NCBI GenBank assembly: GCA_964036315.1 | Contig: OZ038496.1 | Coordinates: 17,770,033-17,834,032, forward strand | Reading direction: 5' to 3' | DNA: 64,000 bases | Origin: Acanthosepion esculentum | Lineage: Eukaryota; Mollusca; Cephalopoda; Sepiida; Sepiidae | Shown here: piece by piece, positions 21,714 to 33,900 of the stretch | Position numbering within the stretch: position 1 is the stretch's first letter | Layout of the letters: every line of letters begins with the position of its first letter | Notes under the pieces: model-generated | Database searches by the model: none | What the model saw: only the letters and a program-made list of their open reading frames with translations | Told to the model about the DNA's origin: nothing | Program-made: the position numbers and the translations under genes

Positions 21714-21888
21714 TGTGTATTTCTATAAGTAATATATACATATACACACACGATCGTTTGCAAAACAGGCACACACACATATGTAGGTTTAAGCCAAACA
21801 AAACCCAACAAACAGTAAATTATTGGAGGATAGCTTGTTTAAGGCCAGCTGATATTGTGAAGTCGCAGAACTTTTATTTAGCTACTCA

Positions 21889-21889
<1 letters not shown>

Positions 21890-21930
<41 letters not shown>

Positions 21931-22015
21931 TAATAACAAATATATATATATATTAATAATAATATTAATAATATATATATATATATATATTAATAATAAT
22001 AATTATAATAAATAT
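21890..22015. repeat. (TA)n/(TAA)n compound microsatellite
   Basis: Alternating TA runs and TAA units. Confidence 0.95.
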
Positions 22016-22198
22016 ACATTTTTTTCCTTACTGGTAGCAAAACTCTGAGATTGATGCACAATGCAATCGTCAGGTGCTGATTGAAGAGTTGTGTTACTGA
22101 TGAGGATAAAAATATATATTTATTATTAATATAAATTATAGCTCTGTTATTATATATCGAGCACTATTTTATTTGTACCAACACTCAATGTGCAATAT

Positions 22199-22202
<4 letters not shown>

Positions 22203-22240
<38 letters not shown>
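22203..22240. repeat. (TG)n microsatellite
   Basis: About 19 TG units. Confidence 0.97.
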
Positions 22241-22242
<2 letters not shown>

Positions 22243-22524
22243 TATAGGTAAAATATTAAATAGTTTAAATTTGCATCCAAATTTCGTCTTTAACAAATTT
22301 TCTGCTGTCACAAAATGGGTCAGGATATTTAAGAACAACAGCAATAAAAAAAATAATGTTTTGGGAAACCCAAATGAGATCGGCTGAGCTGTGTGTCTAG
22401 ACGCACCGGATGGAAAACACAAGATTTAAAATACAATGTCCCTGCATAATTTACAACCATTGTTTACATCTCTGTCTCCCCTCTCGACCGACATATATAA
22501 AATTCCATCAATAAGAACATTGCT

Positions 22525-22570
22525 TTAGTCTGATGAAGTCCTTTTAAAAGACGAAACACATTACAGATAA
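22525..22570 (+). ncRNA. Hammerhead-like core motif
   Basis: CTGATGA (22530-22536) and GAAAC (22553-22557) enclose AGTCCTTTTAAAAGAC, where GTC pairs with GAC and TTT with AAA: a proper candidate stem II. The hammerhead consensus is CUGANGA, stem II, GAAA. I could not identify stem I, stem III or a cleavage triplet with confidence, so activity is unproven. Confidence 0.35.
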
Positions 22571-22619
22571 TTTTTTCTACTGTCATTCAGTTACCCAATA
22601 AATTGGTATCTAAGTTTTT

Positions 22620-23185
22620 AAGCATACATACATAGGGGAATGGACACCATCATGCTATTCCTGCTCAAGACAGGCCACAAGAGAATGGACAGGATCTGAT
22701 GGGAACAGTGCAGGGTCAAAGAAACCAAGGTAGACAGGAATGGAAGTGAGTAGACAAAATCAGTGTGTGGATATGAAGGAGTTTTGCAAAAACGCAGCCT
22801 CGGCCCAATGACTGTCCAAAATGGAGTCATTTGTTGGTGTGTTCAGCAGTGCAGCACCCCAATGACTAAATGGGGTCAATGATAATGAAATATACACATT
22901 CAGCAAGTAGGGTTTCTTGTATAAATAGTTAACTTAGCGGAAACCTGTATTCATAACTGAAAAAAAAAATTCGGAAATTAACTGTAACATGTGGGACTCT
23001 ATATAGAATTTATTGCTCCATGTTTACTTTTATGCGACAAGTTGTACTGGGTTATATGGTATCAGCAACAATGAATGATCAATGATCTGACCTATTGCGC
23101 GATGGCTTCATGCCTTTCTCGTGGCCGTTAATGCAAGGAGAACACGAAGTAATCCAGGGTGGATCTGATCTTGGTTCATCAGCTT
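22620..23185. other. Non-coding stretch
   Basis: The end near 22840-22900 (GTGCAGCACCCCAATGAC) has the flavour of a decayed retrotransposon end, but I cannot assign it. Confidence 0.3.
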
Positions 23186-23189
23186 GGAT

Positions 23190-23875
23190 GGTGCTTTTCT
23201 ACGTGTAGCTTAGATATGATACAAGGCCGAAAATATGATGCACCCTGTGAGGATCAAACTCACTATTCAGTCATAATTGAACTAGTGAGACAATCCTGCT
23301 AACCTTTACACCATGTCGAAGCACTCCAAAAATGATTTTCTAAGTTTAGCTTAGATGTCACACAAGGCAGAAAGTATAGGGCACTCAGTGAGTATCAAAC
23401 TTACTGTTCAGTTGTAATTGACCTAGCAAGATAAGCTTGCTAACGATTACACCACTTTCGTGCCCTATGCTGATTTTCTAAGCATAGCTTAGATGTGGTA
23501 CAAGGCCAGAAGTATGGGGTACCCAGTGTGAATTGAACTCTCTATTCACTTGTAAATTGATCTTGTGAGACAAGCTTGCTAACCGTAACACCACCTTGAA
23601 GTTCCCTGATGATTTTCTAAGCGTAGCTTAGATATGGCAGAAGGCCAAAAATTTAGGGCGCCCAGTGAGGATTGAACTCACTATTCAGTTGTAAATGATC
23701 AAGAGAGACAAAACATTAGACCACATCAAGGTGACCAGTGATTTTCTAAGCATATTTTAGATGTGGTACAAGGCCAAAAGTATGGGGTACCCAGTGAGTA
23801 TCGAATTTACTATTCAGTTGTAATTGAAGCTTGTTAACCATTACATCACGTCGAAATGATTCATCAGATTGGATG
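23190..23875 (-). repeat. Five tandem tRNA-like SINE units
   Basis: Five imperfect units begin at about 23192, 23333, 23471, 23610 and 23739 (spacings 141, 138, 139, 129). On the minus strand the best units carry a box A-like GGTGTAATGGTTAGCAAGCT and a box B-like GAGTTCAATTC about 40 bases later, then TACTTCTGGCCTTGTACC and CTAAGCTATGCTTAGAAAA. These fit an RNA polymerase III type 2 promoter. Tandem head-to-tail copies of a tRNA-derived unit are unusual, since SINEs normally insert singly. Confidence 0.65.
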
Positions 23876-24320
23876 TGCAGTTAATGATGCAGAAAGTGGA
23901 ATTGGAAAATAGTAAGGCAGACCAATGCTTTTTTGCCTTGTTAGAGTAAACAATCTCAGAGAAGTATCATGTTAAAATCAAAACCATCTTAAAGAGGGAT
24001 GAACTTCATTGGATTATCTTGCCCTAGACATGTCCATTGTTGCCACAGCAGCAGTACAAATAGGGCCTCTATAACCGTAATGGGTTACAGGATGCATCAA
24101 TGTCATTTTCTATGCTGTTAAGTAAGATATCCACACCACACTTTACCATAATATGTTCTGTATATTTATCTGTGTCTTGTTAAGCTTTTATAAGCTTTTG
24201 AGAAGCGTGTGCATATAAGCACATGCCTCATGAGTGCACTCATTCAGTTATTACGTTTATTCTTATTACCATTCTGTTTTTTTTATATGACTCTCTTTAG
24301 TTTGATCAGGTTGAGCTCTT
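23876..24320. other. Non-coding stretch
   Basis: No supported feature. Confidence 0.35.
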
Positions 24321-24329
24321 TGCTCTCAC

Positions 24330-24526
24330 TCTCTCTCTCTCTCTCTCTCATTTTGTTCTTATCTATCTATCTTAGTTTTCTCGTTTTTATTTCTCTCAGT
24401 CACTATGTTTGTTTTTACTTCTGTCCCTTTAACCTTCTCAGGATTTCTTTCTTTCTGTAAATGTTTCTGTCAATTTATCTTTCCGTCGCAATCAGGTCTT
24501 TTCTCTATCTATCTAAGTCTATTCAG

Positions 24527-24579
<53 letters not shown>

Positions 24580-24692
24580 ACTTTGGTCAGATCTATCTAC
24601 ATATGTTCAAATCTATTTGTCTATCTCATTCTGTTTAAATCTATCTATATACTCCATATGTTCAGATCTATCTATTTATCTCATTCTGTTCA

Positions 24693-24723
<31 letters not shown>

Positions 24724-24819
24724 GTTCAGATCTATCTATCTATCTATCTATCTATCTCATTCTGTTCATATCTATCTATCTATTTATTTATCTCATTGTG
24801 TCCAAATCTGTCTGTTCAG

Positions 24820-24851
<32 letters not shown>

Positions 24852-24925
24852 CATTCTGTTAATATCTATCTATTTATCTATCTATCTATTTATTTATCTC
24901 ATTCTGTTCAAATCTGTCTGTTCAG

Positions 24926-24969
<44 letters not shown>

Positions 24970-25080
24970 CATTCTGTTTATATCTATCTATCTATCTATT
25001 TATTTATCTCATTGTGTTCAAATCTGTCTGTTCAGATCTATCTATCTATCTATCCATCCATCCATCCATCCATCCATCCC
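24330..25080. repeat. (TATC)n array with higher-order interruptions
   Basis: Long CTAT runs are broken at intervals by CTCATTCTGTTCATATC or CAAATCTGTCTGTTCAGATC. These interruptions recur, giving a higher-order unit of roughly 100-120 bases. [12 protein letters not shown] frames on the + strand are products of the repeat. Confidence 0.93.
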
Positions 25081-25227
25081 AGTTTGTTCAGATTTTACTG
25101 TTATGAAATATTTAAGGGAGTTTAGCAAGTTGAAGTCTATGTTCTAAATCAGAACATATATTATTTAATAAGCCTCCCATATCAGGTAGCCTTGCCTCTA
25201 ATTTATATATGCCTGTATGTGTATGCC

Positions 25228-25253
25228 TGTGTGTGTGTGTGTGTGTGTGTGTG
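25228..25253. repeat. (GT)n microsatellite
   Basis: About 13 GT units. Confidence 0.93.
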
Positions 25254-25690
25254 TATTCTTGCTTTTCTATTCATCAGTGAATATATATATATATATGAGT
25301 GTATTATGATGTGTACCTATATATGTAATGCATTTACATATTTATCTTCTTAGTTGCAGTAAAGCATATATTATGTCAATATTCACACATCTCTACACAC
25401 GGGCACAGATTTTGTCTTTCCATCAAGGAATTTTATCTTTTATTTCACTGCTACTGTTTTGTTTTGTTTTGTAACTGCAAATGCCATCCTATGTTTTTAT
25501 GTGGATGAAGTTATTTCTGGTTTGTAAGTTTAGACAGGGAAATAATTTTCTTTCACTGTCTTCATGGCAGTTATAAACTCAACAGATATTTATTAAGCTG
25601 AGTCTAACACAGGGGCACTTTCGGGAGAAAGAAGATTGTGTTGCACCAGGTTTTCCTCTCAGAAAGGACTGAGATGCAACTCCTAGGATA
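25254..25690. other. Non-coding stretch between TATC blocks
   Basis: No supported feature. Confidence 0.35.
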
Positions 25691-25715
25691 ATATCTATCT
25701 ATCTCAGTTGGTTCA

Positions 25716-25766
<51 letters not shown>

Positions 25767-25846
25767 TCATATCTATCTATCTGATTCTGTTCATATCTAT
25801 CTACCTATCTCAGTTGGTTCATATCTATCTATCTATCTATCTATCT
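25691..25846. repeat. (TATC)n array, second block
   Basis: CTAT units with CAGTTGGTTCATATC interruptions. It ends abruptly where the SINE begins. Confidence 0.93.
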
Positions 25847-26095
25847 GAAAGCCTGATCACTGAAGTTAAGCAATGACAAGCCTGGTCAGTACCTAGATGA
25901 ATGACTGCGAGAGAATATTAAGTGTTGTAAACTTGGATGTGTGGGTGGTGTAATGTATAATGATTCGGAATGAGATATCACAGTGCCAAGTTTCAATTCT
26001 AGTCAAGTTCGTTATATTCACTTGTGTGCAAATACTCATGGGCAAGGTATGATTCCACCTCTGCTCCCCTCAGCTATAGATTAATTAATACGACC
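25847..26095 (+). mobile_element. Composite 5S/tRNA-like SINE inserted in TATC repeats
   Basis: 25850-25935 aligns to the 3' half of 5S rRNA: CTGATCACTGAAGTTAAGCA, then GCCTGGTCAGTACCTAGATG and GTGTTG. It is followed by GTGGGTGGTGTAATGTATAATG (box A region), a box B-like GTTTCAATTCTAG, and the tail ending CCCCTCAGCTATAGATTAATT. TATC repeats abut the left end and resume at 26193 after an AT-rich tail. It is the + strand sister of 4535-4790. Confidence 0.7.
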
Positions 26096-26191
26096 TGTAT
26101 CAGAAAATCTTTATTTTCTTAAAAAAGATGTTACAATTTAGAAATATCTGCTGCTTTTAAATAAACTGCAACAGGTTGATAAGCTATAAAA

Positions 26192-26192
<1 letters not shown>

Positions 26193-26233
<41 letters not shown>

Positions 26234-26305
26234 GTCTATCTCAGTCAGTTCAAATCTATCTATCTCAATCTCTTCAAATCTATCTATCTATCTCATCCTG
26301 TTCAA

Positions 26306-26337
<32 letters not shown>

Positions 26338-26402
26338 CAGTCAGTTCAAATCTATCTATCTCAATCTCTTCAAAATCTATCTATCTATCTCATCCTGTTC
26401 AA

Positions 26403-26463
<61 letters not shown>

Positions 26464-26476
26464 ATTAACTATCTGC

Positions 26477-26541
<65 letters not shown>
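26193..26541. repeat. (TATC)n array, third block
   Basis: CTAT units with CAGTCAGTTCAAATC and CATCCTGTTCAAATC interruptions. Confidence 0.95.
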
Positions 26542-26542
<1 letters not shown>

Positions 26543-26830
26543 GTCTAGCCTTCATTTTCTTATTTAAGGGTGCATTAAAAGCAACAGTGATGTGGGTTCT
26601 AGAGTTTTCCGATGCTACTTTCGAGTGGGAGTGCATCTGGTGTGGAGGGGGTTTGGCAAAGTAACTCGAGCTAAGCAAGACCACTCATGAAAAATTCTCA
26701 GCTCTTTAAGTGGTGTAGGTATCAGGCACACAATGGTGCTAAGCTTTTAGTCATGCACAATGCACAAATCTAATTATTACTTTCAACCTGAAGGAGTCAA
26801 TATCTTTTAAACCCACATTGTCAAACACAT
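26542..26830. other. Non-coding stretch
   Basis: No supported feature. Confidence 0.35.
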
Positions 26831-26835
26831 ACCAA

Positions 26836-26906
26836 GGGTTGGGTTCATGGCTCACCTGGTAAAACCGTTGGTCTTTTTTTTGTCGGCTCTTGTTCAAGAA
26901 TTTGTC
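26836..26906 (+). repeat. tRNA-like SINE head
   Basis: A box A-like ATGGCTCACCTGGTAAAAC and a box B-like TTGTTCAAGAAT are about 45 bases apart. Weak match; could be chance. Confidence 0.3.
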
Positions 26907-27189
26907 GAAGATTTGTTACAATCACCTTGAAAGTTGAACAGCTTTTTGGGTATGATATAATTTTTTTTTCATCAATCTGTGTTGGATAAAAAAGAATTTA
27001 ATTGGAGTCTAGACCGATTATTTTTATTTTATTTTTTTAAACTGAAAGCAAATTTTTGCACTTTTTATTCATCAGAGTTAATTAATTTTTTCTGCTTGTA
27101 AAATCTGCAATATTTAACATTTTTATCTAATAGTTTATTGGTCACCTTCTGCCTGTCTTTCAAGAATTCAAGGATGCTTAGAAGTATAG

Positions 27190-27403
27190 TACTTACATTA
27201 GTTGGACTATTGTCCTCATCTTTGTCACCATATTTGTCACAACGTTTCGGCCGTTGTACGCTCCCGCCTTCTTCAGGTGGTTGGAATTTCGAACTGAACC
27301 CTTTATTTCGATCACTGGGGTAGACTGTTCTAGTTCCACGAGCCATGTTTGATGGATGTCAGTTATCAGTTATCTCCTGCTAATTTTCCCTCTGAAAGTT
27401 CTC
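27190..27403 (-). mobile_element. Penelope-like/hammerhead-type repeat, left inverted arm
   Basis: This 214-bp arm is the reverse complement of 27492-27706 with few mismatches. On the minus strand: TTCAGTTCGAAATTCCAACC, then CTGAAGA (27276-27270), a hairpin-capable stretch beginning AGGC and ending GGCC, GAAAC (27248-27244), and GAGGACAATAGTCC. CTGAAGA fits the CUGANGA box of hammerhead ribozymes. Related copies are at 7512-7735 and 49225-49370. The Penelope assignment is inference. Confidence 0.55.
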
Positions 27404-27491
27404 AAGGACACATGGCACAGTGGATAAAGGTGTTGGTTAGATCCAATGACAGACCCAAAGAGTGTGAGTTCAATACTCGGTTAAGGCAGTG
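27404..27491 (+). other. tRNA-like spacer between the inverted arms
   Basis: The 88-base loop has a box A-like ATGGCACAGTGGATAAAGG and a box B-like GAGTTCAATACTCGG, with tRNA-like spacing of about 40 bases. No cloverleaf with a proper acceptor stem was worked out, so it is not called as a tRNA gene. Confidence 0.45.
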
Positions 27492-27706
27492 GAGAACTTT
27501 CAGAGGAAAAATTAGTAGGAGATAATTGATAACTGACATCCATCAAACATGGCACGTAGAACTAGAACAGTCTACCCCAGTGATCGAAATAAAGGGTTCA
27601 GTTCGAAATTCCAACCACCTGAAGAACGCCAGAGCGTACAACGGCCGAAACGTTGTGACAAATAAGGTGACAAAGATGAGAACAATAGTCCGACTAATGT
27701 AAATAC
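27492..27706 (+). mobile_element. Penelope-like/hammerhead-type repeat, right inverted arm
   Basis: Inverted partner of 27190-27403. CTGAAGA at 27619-27625 and GAAAC at 27647-27651 are intact. After the arm the sequence continues into ATACCTCATCTCAGAAATATA, which also flanks the copy at 49225, so the right arm is the better delimited copy. Confidence 0.55.
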
Positions 27707-27814
27707 TGTGCATAATACCTCATCTCAGAAATATAGACAGGCTTAGAAGTATGTCTACCACATTTTCTTTGGCTATTTACGGGCTAATATCTCCACATAT
27801 TGAGTCAGTTCAGT

Positions 27815-28220
27815 GCCATACGTTATGCGAAATTGGTTGATCATATCTCTTTCGATCAATGATTGACTAAACAAGATTTTCCTAAAGTAGGTTGTTGTTT
27901 CTTTATGCAGTAGACAGGTTGCCAACCAAGGCTATAGGACACCATTCTCTGTCTCTCTGCCTCTCACTTCAATATGGGGCTACAAACACAATATTCCAGG
28001 TTTTGCTGCTATGGTATCTATAGCAACAAATTTTTTCATGGAATGGAGTTGCTAATCGCATGCGCTGACAGTATTGAATTTGGAGTTGTCGTTCTCCTTG
28101 ACTGGTTGCCAACCAAGGCTGAAGAGCCCAATCTGTCCAGTGTTTGATACATAGTTTTCGATTTAAAGATGAAATGTACCTGCCCACACACAAAATAAAG
28201 AATACACTTGATGCTTGGTA
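27815..28220. repeat. Dispersed repeat with duplicated GGTTGCCAACCAAGGCT
   Basis: GGTTGCCAACCAAGGCT occurs at about 27916 and 28104. The 27815-27940 part is related to 18935-19075. Non-coding. Confidence 0.5.
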
Positions 28221-28227
28221 CTTAGAT

Positions 28228-30808
28228 TAAATTTTAGGGAAGTATTTAAGAACATAAAGCATTCAGCACTTTTTTCTAAGGCAAATCATTTTATTTGCTT
28301 GGTCCTTTGTTGAAACTTTGGGGAAGTATATAAGAACATAAAGCATTCAACACTCATTTCTAAGGCAAATCATTTTATTTCCTTGGTCCTTTGTTGAAAC
28401 TTTGGGGAAGTATTTAAGAACATAAAGCATTCAGCACTTTTTTCTAAGGCAAATCATTTTATTTGCTTGGTCCTTTGTTGAAACTTTGGGGAAGTATATA
28501 AGAACATAAAGCATTCAGCACTCATTTCTAAGGCAAATCATTTTATTTGCTTGGTCCTTTGTTGAAACTTTGTGGGAGTATATAAGAACATAAAGCATTC
28601 AGCACACATTTCTAAGGCAAATCATTTTATTTCCTTGGTCCTTTGTTGAAACTTTGGGGAAGTATATAAGAACATAAAGCATTCAGCACTTTTTTCTAAG
28701 GCAAATCATTTTATTTGCTTGGTCCTTTGTTGAAACTTTGGGGAAGTATATAAGAACATAAAGCATTCAACACTCATTTCTAAGGCAAATCATTTTATTT
28801 CCTTGGTCCTTTGTTGAAACTTTGGGGAAGTATTTAAGAACATAAAGCATTCAGCACTTTTTCTAAGGCAAATCATTTTATTTGCTTGGTCCTTTGTTGA
28901 AACTTTGGGGAAGTATATAAGAACATAAAGCATTCAGCACTCATTTCTAAGGCAAATCATTTTATTTGCTTGGTCCTTTGTTGAAACTTTGGGGGAGTAT
29001 ATAAGAACATAAAGCATTCAACACTCATTTCTAAGGCAAATCATTTTATTTCCTTGGTCCTTTGTTGAAACTTTGGGGAAGTATTTAAGAACATAAAGCA
29101 TTCAACACTCATTTCTAAGGCAAATCATTTTATTTCCTTGGTCCTTTGTTGAAACTTTGGGGAAGTATTTAAGAACATAAAGCATTCAGCATTTTTTTCT
29201 AAGGCAAATCATTTTATTTGCTTGGTCATTTGTTGAAACTTTGGGGAAGTATTTAAGAACATAAAGCATTCAGCACTCATTTCTAAGGCATATCATTTTA
29301 TTTGCTTGGTCCTTTGTTGAAACTTTGGGGGAGTATATAAGAACATAAAGCATTCAACACTCATTTCTAAGGCAAATCATTTTATTTCCTTGGCCCTTTG
29401 TTGAAACTTTCGGGAAGTATTTAAGAACATAAAGCATTCAGCACTTTTTTCTAAGGCAAATCATTTTATTTGCTTGGTCCTTTGTTGAAACTTTGGGGAA
29501 GTATATAAGAACATAAAGCATTCAGCACTCATTTCTAAGGCAAATCATTTTATTTGCTTGGTCCTTTGTTGAAACTTTGGGGAAGTATATAAGAACATAA
29601 AGCATTCAACACTCATTTCTAAGGCAAATCATTTTATTTCCTTGGTCCTTTGTTGAAACTTTGGGGAAGTATTTAAGAACATAAAGCATTCAGCACTCAT
29701 TTCTAAGGCATATCATTTTATTTGCTTGGTCCTTTGTTGAAACTTTGGGGGAGTATATAAGAACATAAAGCATTCAACACTCATTTCTAAGACAAATCAT
29801 TTTATTTCCTTGGTCCTTTGTTGAAACTTTGGGGAAGTATTTAAGAACATAAAGCATTCAGCACTTTTTTCTAAGGCAAATCATTTTATTTGCTTGGTCC
29901 TTTGTTGAAACTTTGGGGAAGTATTTAAGAACATAAAGCATTCAGCACTCATTTCTAAGGCATATCATTTTATTTGCTTGGTCCTTTGTTGAAACTTTGG
30001 GGGAGTATATAAGAACATAAAGCATTCAACACTCATTTCTACGGCAAATCATTTTATTTCCTTGGTCCTTTGTTGAAACTTTCGGGAAGTATTTAAGAAC
30101 ATAAAGCATTCAGCACTTTTTTCTAAGGCAAATCATTTTATTTGCTTGGTCCTTTGTTGAAACTTTGGGGAAGTATATAAGAACATAAAGCATTCAGCAC
30201 TCATTTCTAAGGCATATTATTTTATTTGCTTGGTCCTTTGTTGAAACTTTGGGGGAGTATATAAGAACATAAAGCATTCAACACTCATTTCTAAGGCAAA
30301 TCATTTTATTTGCTTGGTCCTTTGTTGAAACTTTGGGGGAGTATATAAGAACATAAAGCATTCAGCACTTTTTTCTAAGGAAAATCATTTTATTTGCTTG
30401 GTCCTTTGTTGAAACTTTGGGGGAGTATATAAGAACATAAAGCATTCGACACTCATTTCTAAGGCAAATCATTTTATTTGCTTGGTCCTTTGTTGAAACT
30501 TTGGGGAAGTATGTAAGAACATAAAGCATTCAGCACTCTTTTCTAAGGCAAATCATTTTATTTCCTTCGACCTTTGTTGAAACTTTGGGGAAGTATATAA
30601 GAACATAAAGCATTCAGCACTTTTTTCTAAGGAAAATCATTTTATTTGTTTGGTCCTTTGTTGAAACTTTGGGGGAGTATATAAGAACATAAAGCATTCA
30701 ACACTCATTTCTAAGGCAAATCATTTTATTTGCTTGGTCCTTTGTTGAAACTTTGGGGAAGTATGTAAGAACATAAAGCATTCAGCACTCTTTTCTAAGG
30801 CAAATTTT
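28228..30808. repeat. 84-bp satellite array, about 31 units
   Basis: The word AAGAACATAAAGCATTCA recurs exactly every 84 bases (28260, 28344, 28428 and onward). Units differ at linked sites: CAGCACTTTTTTC or CA(A/G)CACTCATTTC, GCTTGG or CCTTGG, and GGGGAAGTATTT, GGGGAAGTATATA or GGGGGAGTATATA. Much of the array follows a repeating three-unit order (252 bp), disturbed by local gains and losses. Each unit contains TATATAAG or TATTTAAG. No long open frame. Confidence 0.97.
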
Positions 30809-30932
30809 ATTTGTGCCTATCAAGTGAGCTGAAGTAATTATTTATCTTTTTGTATCAACTGTACAGAGTTTATATCTCACAAAGAATTTCTTACCTGGAT
30901 CAAACTGGCCATGATGCCAAATATCATATTCC
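30809..30932. other. Short junction between two satellites
   Basis: Only 124 bases of non-satellite sequence separate the 84-bp and 116-bp arrays. Its right end already resembles a degenerate 116-bp unit. Confidence 0.7.
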
Positions 30933-33900
30933 TGTGGTGACATTTGACATCTATTGATCCACTGGCTTTACACCTCTTGTGAAATATCGGAGATCAAATA
31001 GTTCACGATAGTTGGTTCCAAACAAATAGCCTAATCGCTTTATGAAATCTCTGGTGACACTTGACATCTATTGATCCACTGGCTTGACAGCTCTTGTGAA
31101 ATATCAGAGATCAAAAAGTTCATGATAGTTGGTTCCAAACAAGTAGCATATTCCCTTTCTGAAATTGTGGTGACATTTGACATCTATTGATCCACTGGAT
31201 TGACACCTCTTGTGAAATATCAGAGATCAAAAGGTTCATGATTGTTGGTTCCAAACAAATAGCATATTCCCTTTCTGAAATTGTGGTGACATTTGACATC
31301 TATTGATCCACTGGCTTGACAGCTCTTGTGAAATATCAGAGATCAAAAGGTTCATGATTGTTGGTTCCAAACAAGTAGCATATTCCCTTTCTGAAATTGT
31401 GGTGACATTTGACATCTATTGATCCACTGGATTGACACCTCTTGTGAAATATCAGAGATCAAAAGGTTCATGATTGTTGGTTCCAAACAAATAGCATATT
31501 CCCTTTCTGAAATTGTGGTGACATTTGACATCTATTGATCCACTGGATTGACACCTCTTGTGAAATATCAGAGATCAAAAAGTTCATGATAGTTGTTTCC
31601 AAACAAATAGCATATTCCCTTTCTGAAATTGTGGTGACATTTGACATCTATTGATCCACTGGATTGACACCTCTTGTGAAATATCAGAGATCAAAAAGTT
31701 CATGATTGTTGGTTCCAAACAAATAGCATATTCCCTTTCTGAAATTGTGGTGACATTTGACATCTATTGATCCACTGGATTGACACCTCTTGTGAAATAT
31801 CAGAGATCAAAAAGTTCATGATAGTTGTTTCCAAACAAATAGCATATTCCCTTTCTGAAATTGTGGTGACATTTGACATCTATTGATCCACTGGATTGAC
31901 ACCTCTTGTGAAATATCAGAGATCAAAAAGTTCATGATAGTTGTTTCCAAACAAATAGCATATTCCCTTTCTGAAATTGTGGTGACATTTGACATCTATT
32001 GATCCACTGGATTGACACCTCTTGTGAAATATCAGAGATCAAAAGGTTCATGATTGTTGGTTCCAAACAAATAGCATATTCCCTTTCTGAAATTGTGGTG
32101 ACATTTGACATCTATTGATCCACTGGATTGACACCTCTTGTGAAATATCAGAGATCAAAAGGTTCATGATAGTTGTTTCCAAACAAATAGCATATTCCCT
32201 TTCTGAAATTGTGGTGACATTTGACATCTATTGATCCACTGGATTGACACCTCTTGTGAAATATCAGAGATCAAAAAGTTCATGATTGTTGGTTCCAAAC
32301 AAATAGCATATTCCCTTTCTGAAATTGTGGTGACATTTGACATCTATTGATCCACTGGATTGACACCTCTTGTGAAATATCAGAGATCAAAAAGTTCATG
32401 ATAGTTGTTTCCAAACAAATAGCATATTCCCTTTCTGAAATTGTGGTGACATTTGACATCTATTGATCCACTGGATTGACACCTCTTGTGAAATATCAGA
32501 GATCAAAAGGTTCATGATTGTTGGTTCCAAACAAATAGCATATTCCCTTTCTGAAATTGTGGTGACATTTGACATCTATTGATCCACTGGATTGACACCT
32601 CTTGTGAAATATCAGAGATCAAAAAGTTCATGATAGTTGTTTCCAAACAAATAGCATATTCCCTTTCTGAAATTGTGGTGACATTTGACATCTATTGATC
32701 CACTGGATTGACACCTCTTGTGAAATATCAGAGATCAAAAGGTTCATGATTGTTGGTTCCAAACAAATAGCATATTCCCTTTCTGAAATTGTGGTGACAT
32801 TTGACATCTATTGATCCACTGGATTGACACCTCTTGTGAAATATCAGAGATCAAAATGTTCATGATAGTTGTTTCCAAACAAATAGCATATTCCCTTTCT
32901 GAAATTGTGGTGACATTTGACATCTATTGATCCACTGGATTGACACCTCTTGTGAAATATCAGAGATCAAAAGGTTCATGATTGTTGGTTCCAAACAAAT
33001 AGCATATTCCCTTTCTGAAATTGTGGTGACATTTGACATCTATTGATCCACTGGATTGACACCTCTTGTGAAATATCAGAGATCAAAAGGTTCATGATTG
33101 TTGGTTCCAAACAAATAGCATATTCCCTTTCTGAAATTGTGGTGACATTTGACATCTATTGATCCACTGGATTGACACCTCTTGTGAAATATCAGAGATC
33201 AAAAGGTTCATGATTGTTGGTTCCAAACAAATAGCATATTCCCTTTCTGAAATTGTGGTGACATTTGACATCTATTGATCCACTGGATTGACACCTCTTG
33301 TGAAATATCAGAGATCAAAAGGTTCATGATTGTTGGTTCCAAACAAATAGCATATTCCCTTTCTGAAATTGTGGTGACATTTGACATCTATTGATCCACT
33401 GGATTGACACCTCTTGTGAAATATCAGAGATCAAAAGGTTCATGATTGTTGGTTCCAAACAAATAGCATATTCCCTTTCTGAAATTGTGGTGACATTTGA
33501 CATCTATTGATCCACTGGATTGACACCTCTTGTGAAATATCAGAGATCAAAAAGTTCATGATAGTTGTTTCCAAACAAATAGCATATTCCCTTTCTGAAA
33601 TTGTGGTGACATTTGACATCTATTGATCCACTGGATTGACACCTCTTGTGAAATATCAGAGATCAAAAAGTTCATGATAGTTGTTTCCAAACAAATAGCA
33701 TATTCCCTTTCTGAAATTGTGGTGACATTTGACATCTATTGATCCACTGGATTGACACCTCTTGTGAAATATCAGAGATCAAAAGGTTCATGATTGTTGG
33801 TTCCAAACAAATAGCATATTCCCTTTCTGAAATTGTGGTGACATTTGACATCTATTGATCCACTGGATTGACACCTCTTGTGAAATATCAGAGATCAAAA

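Noticed and set aside
24209..26664. [12 protein letters not shown] plus-strand frames
   Set aside because: Direct product of the TATC tetranucleotide repeat (12-base period, four residues).
27404..27491. A functional tRNA gene
   Set aside because: Boxes A and B are recognisable but no good acceptor stem or anticodon arm could be drawn by eye.
30890..30935. Minus-strand exon-like piece ending at a GTAAG donor (ATGGCCAGTTTGATCCAG before the donor)
   Set aside because: The segment aligns as a shortened degenerate 116-bp satellite unit (GGAATATG.TATTTG ... TTTGATC), so the splice-like context is probably chance.
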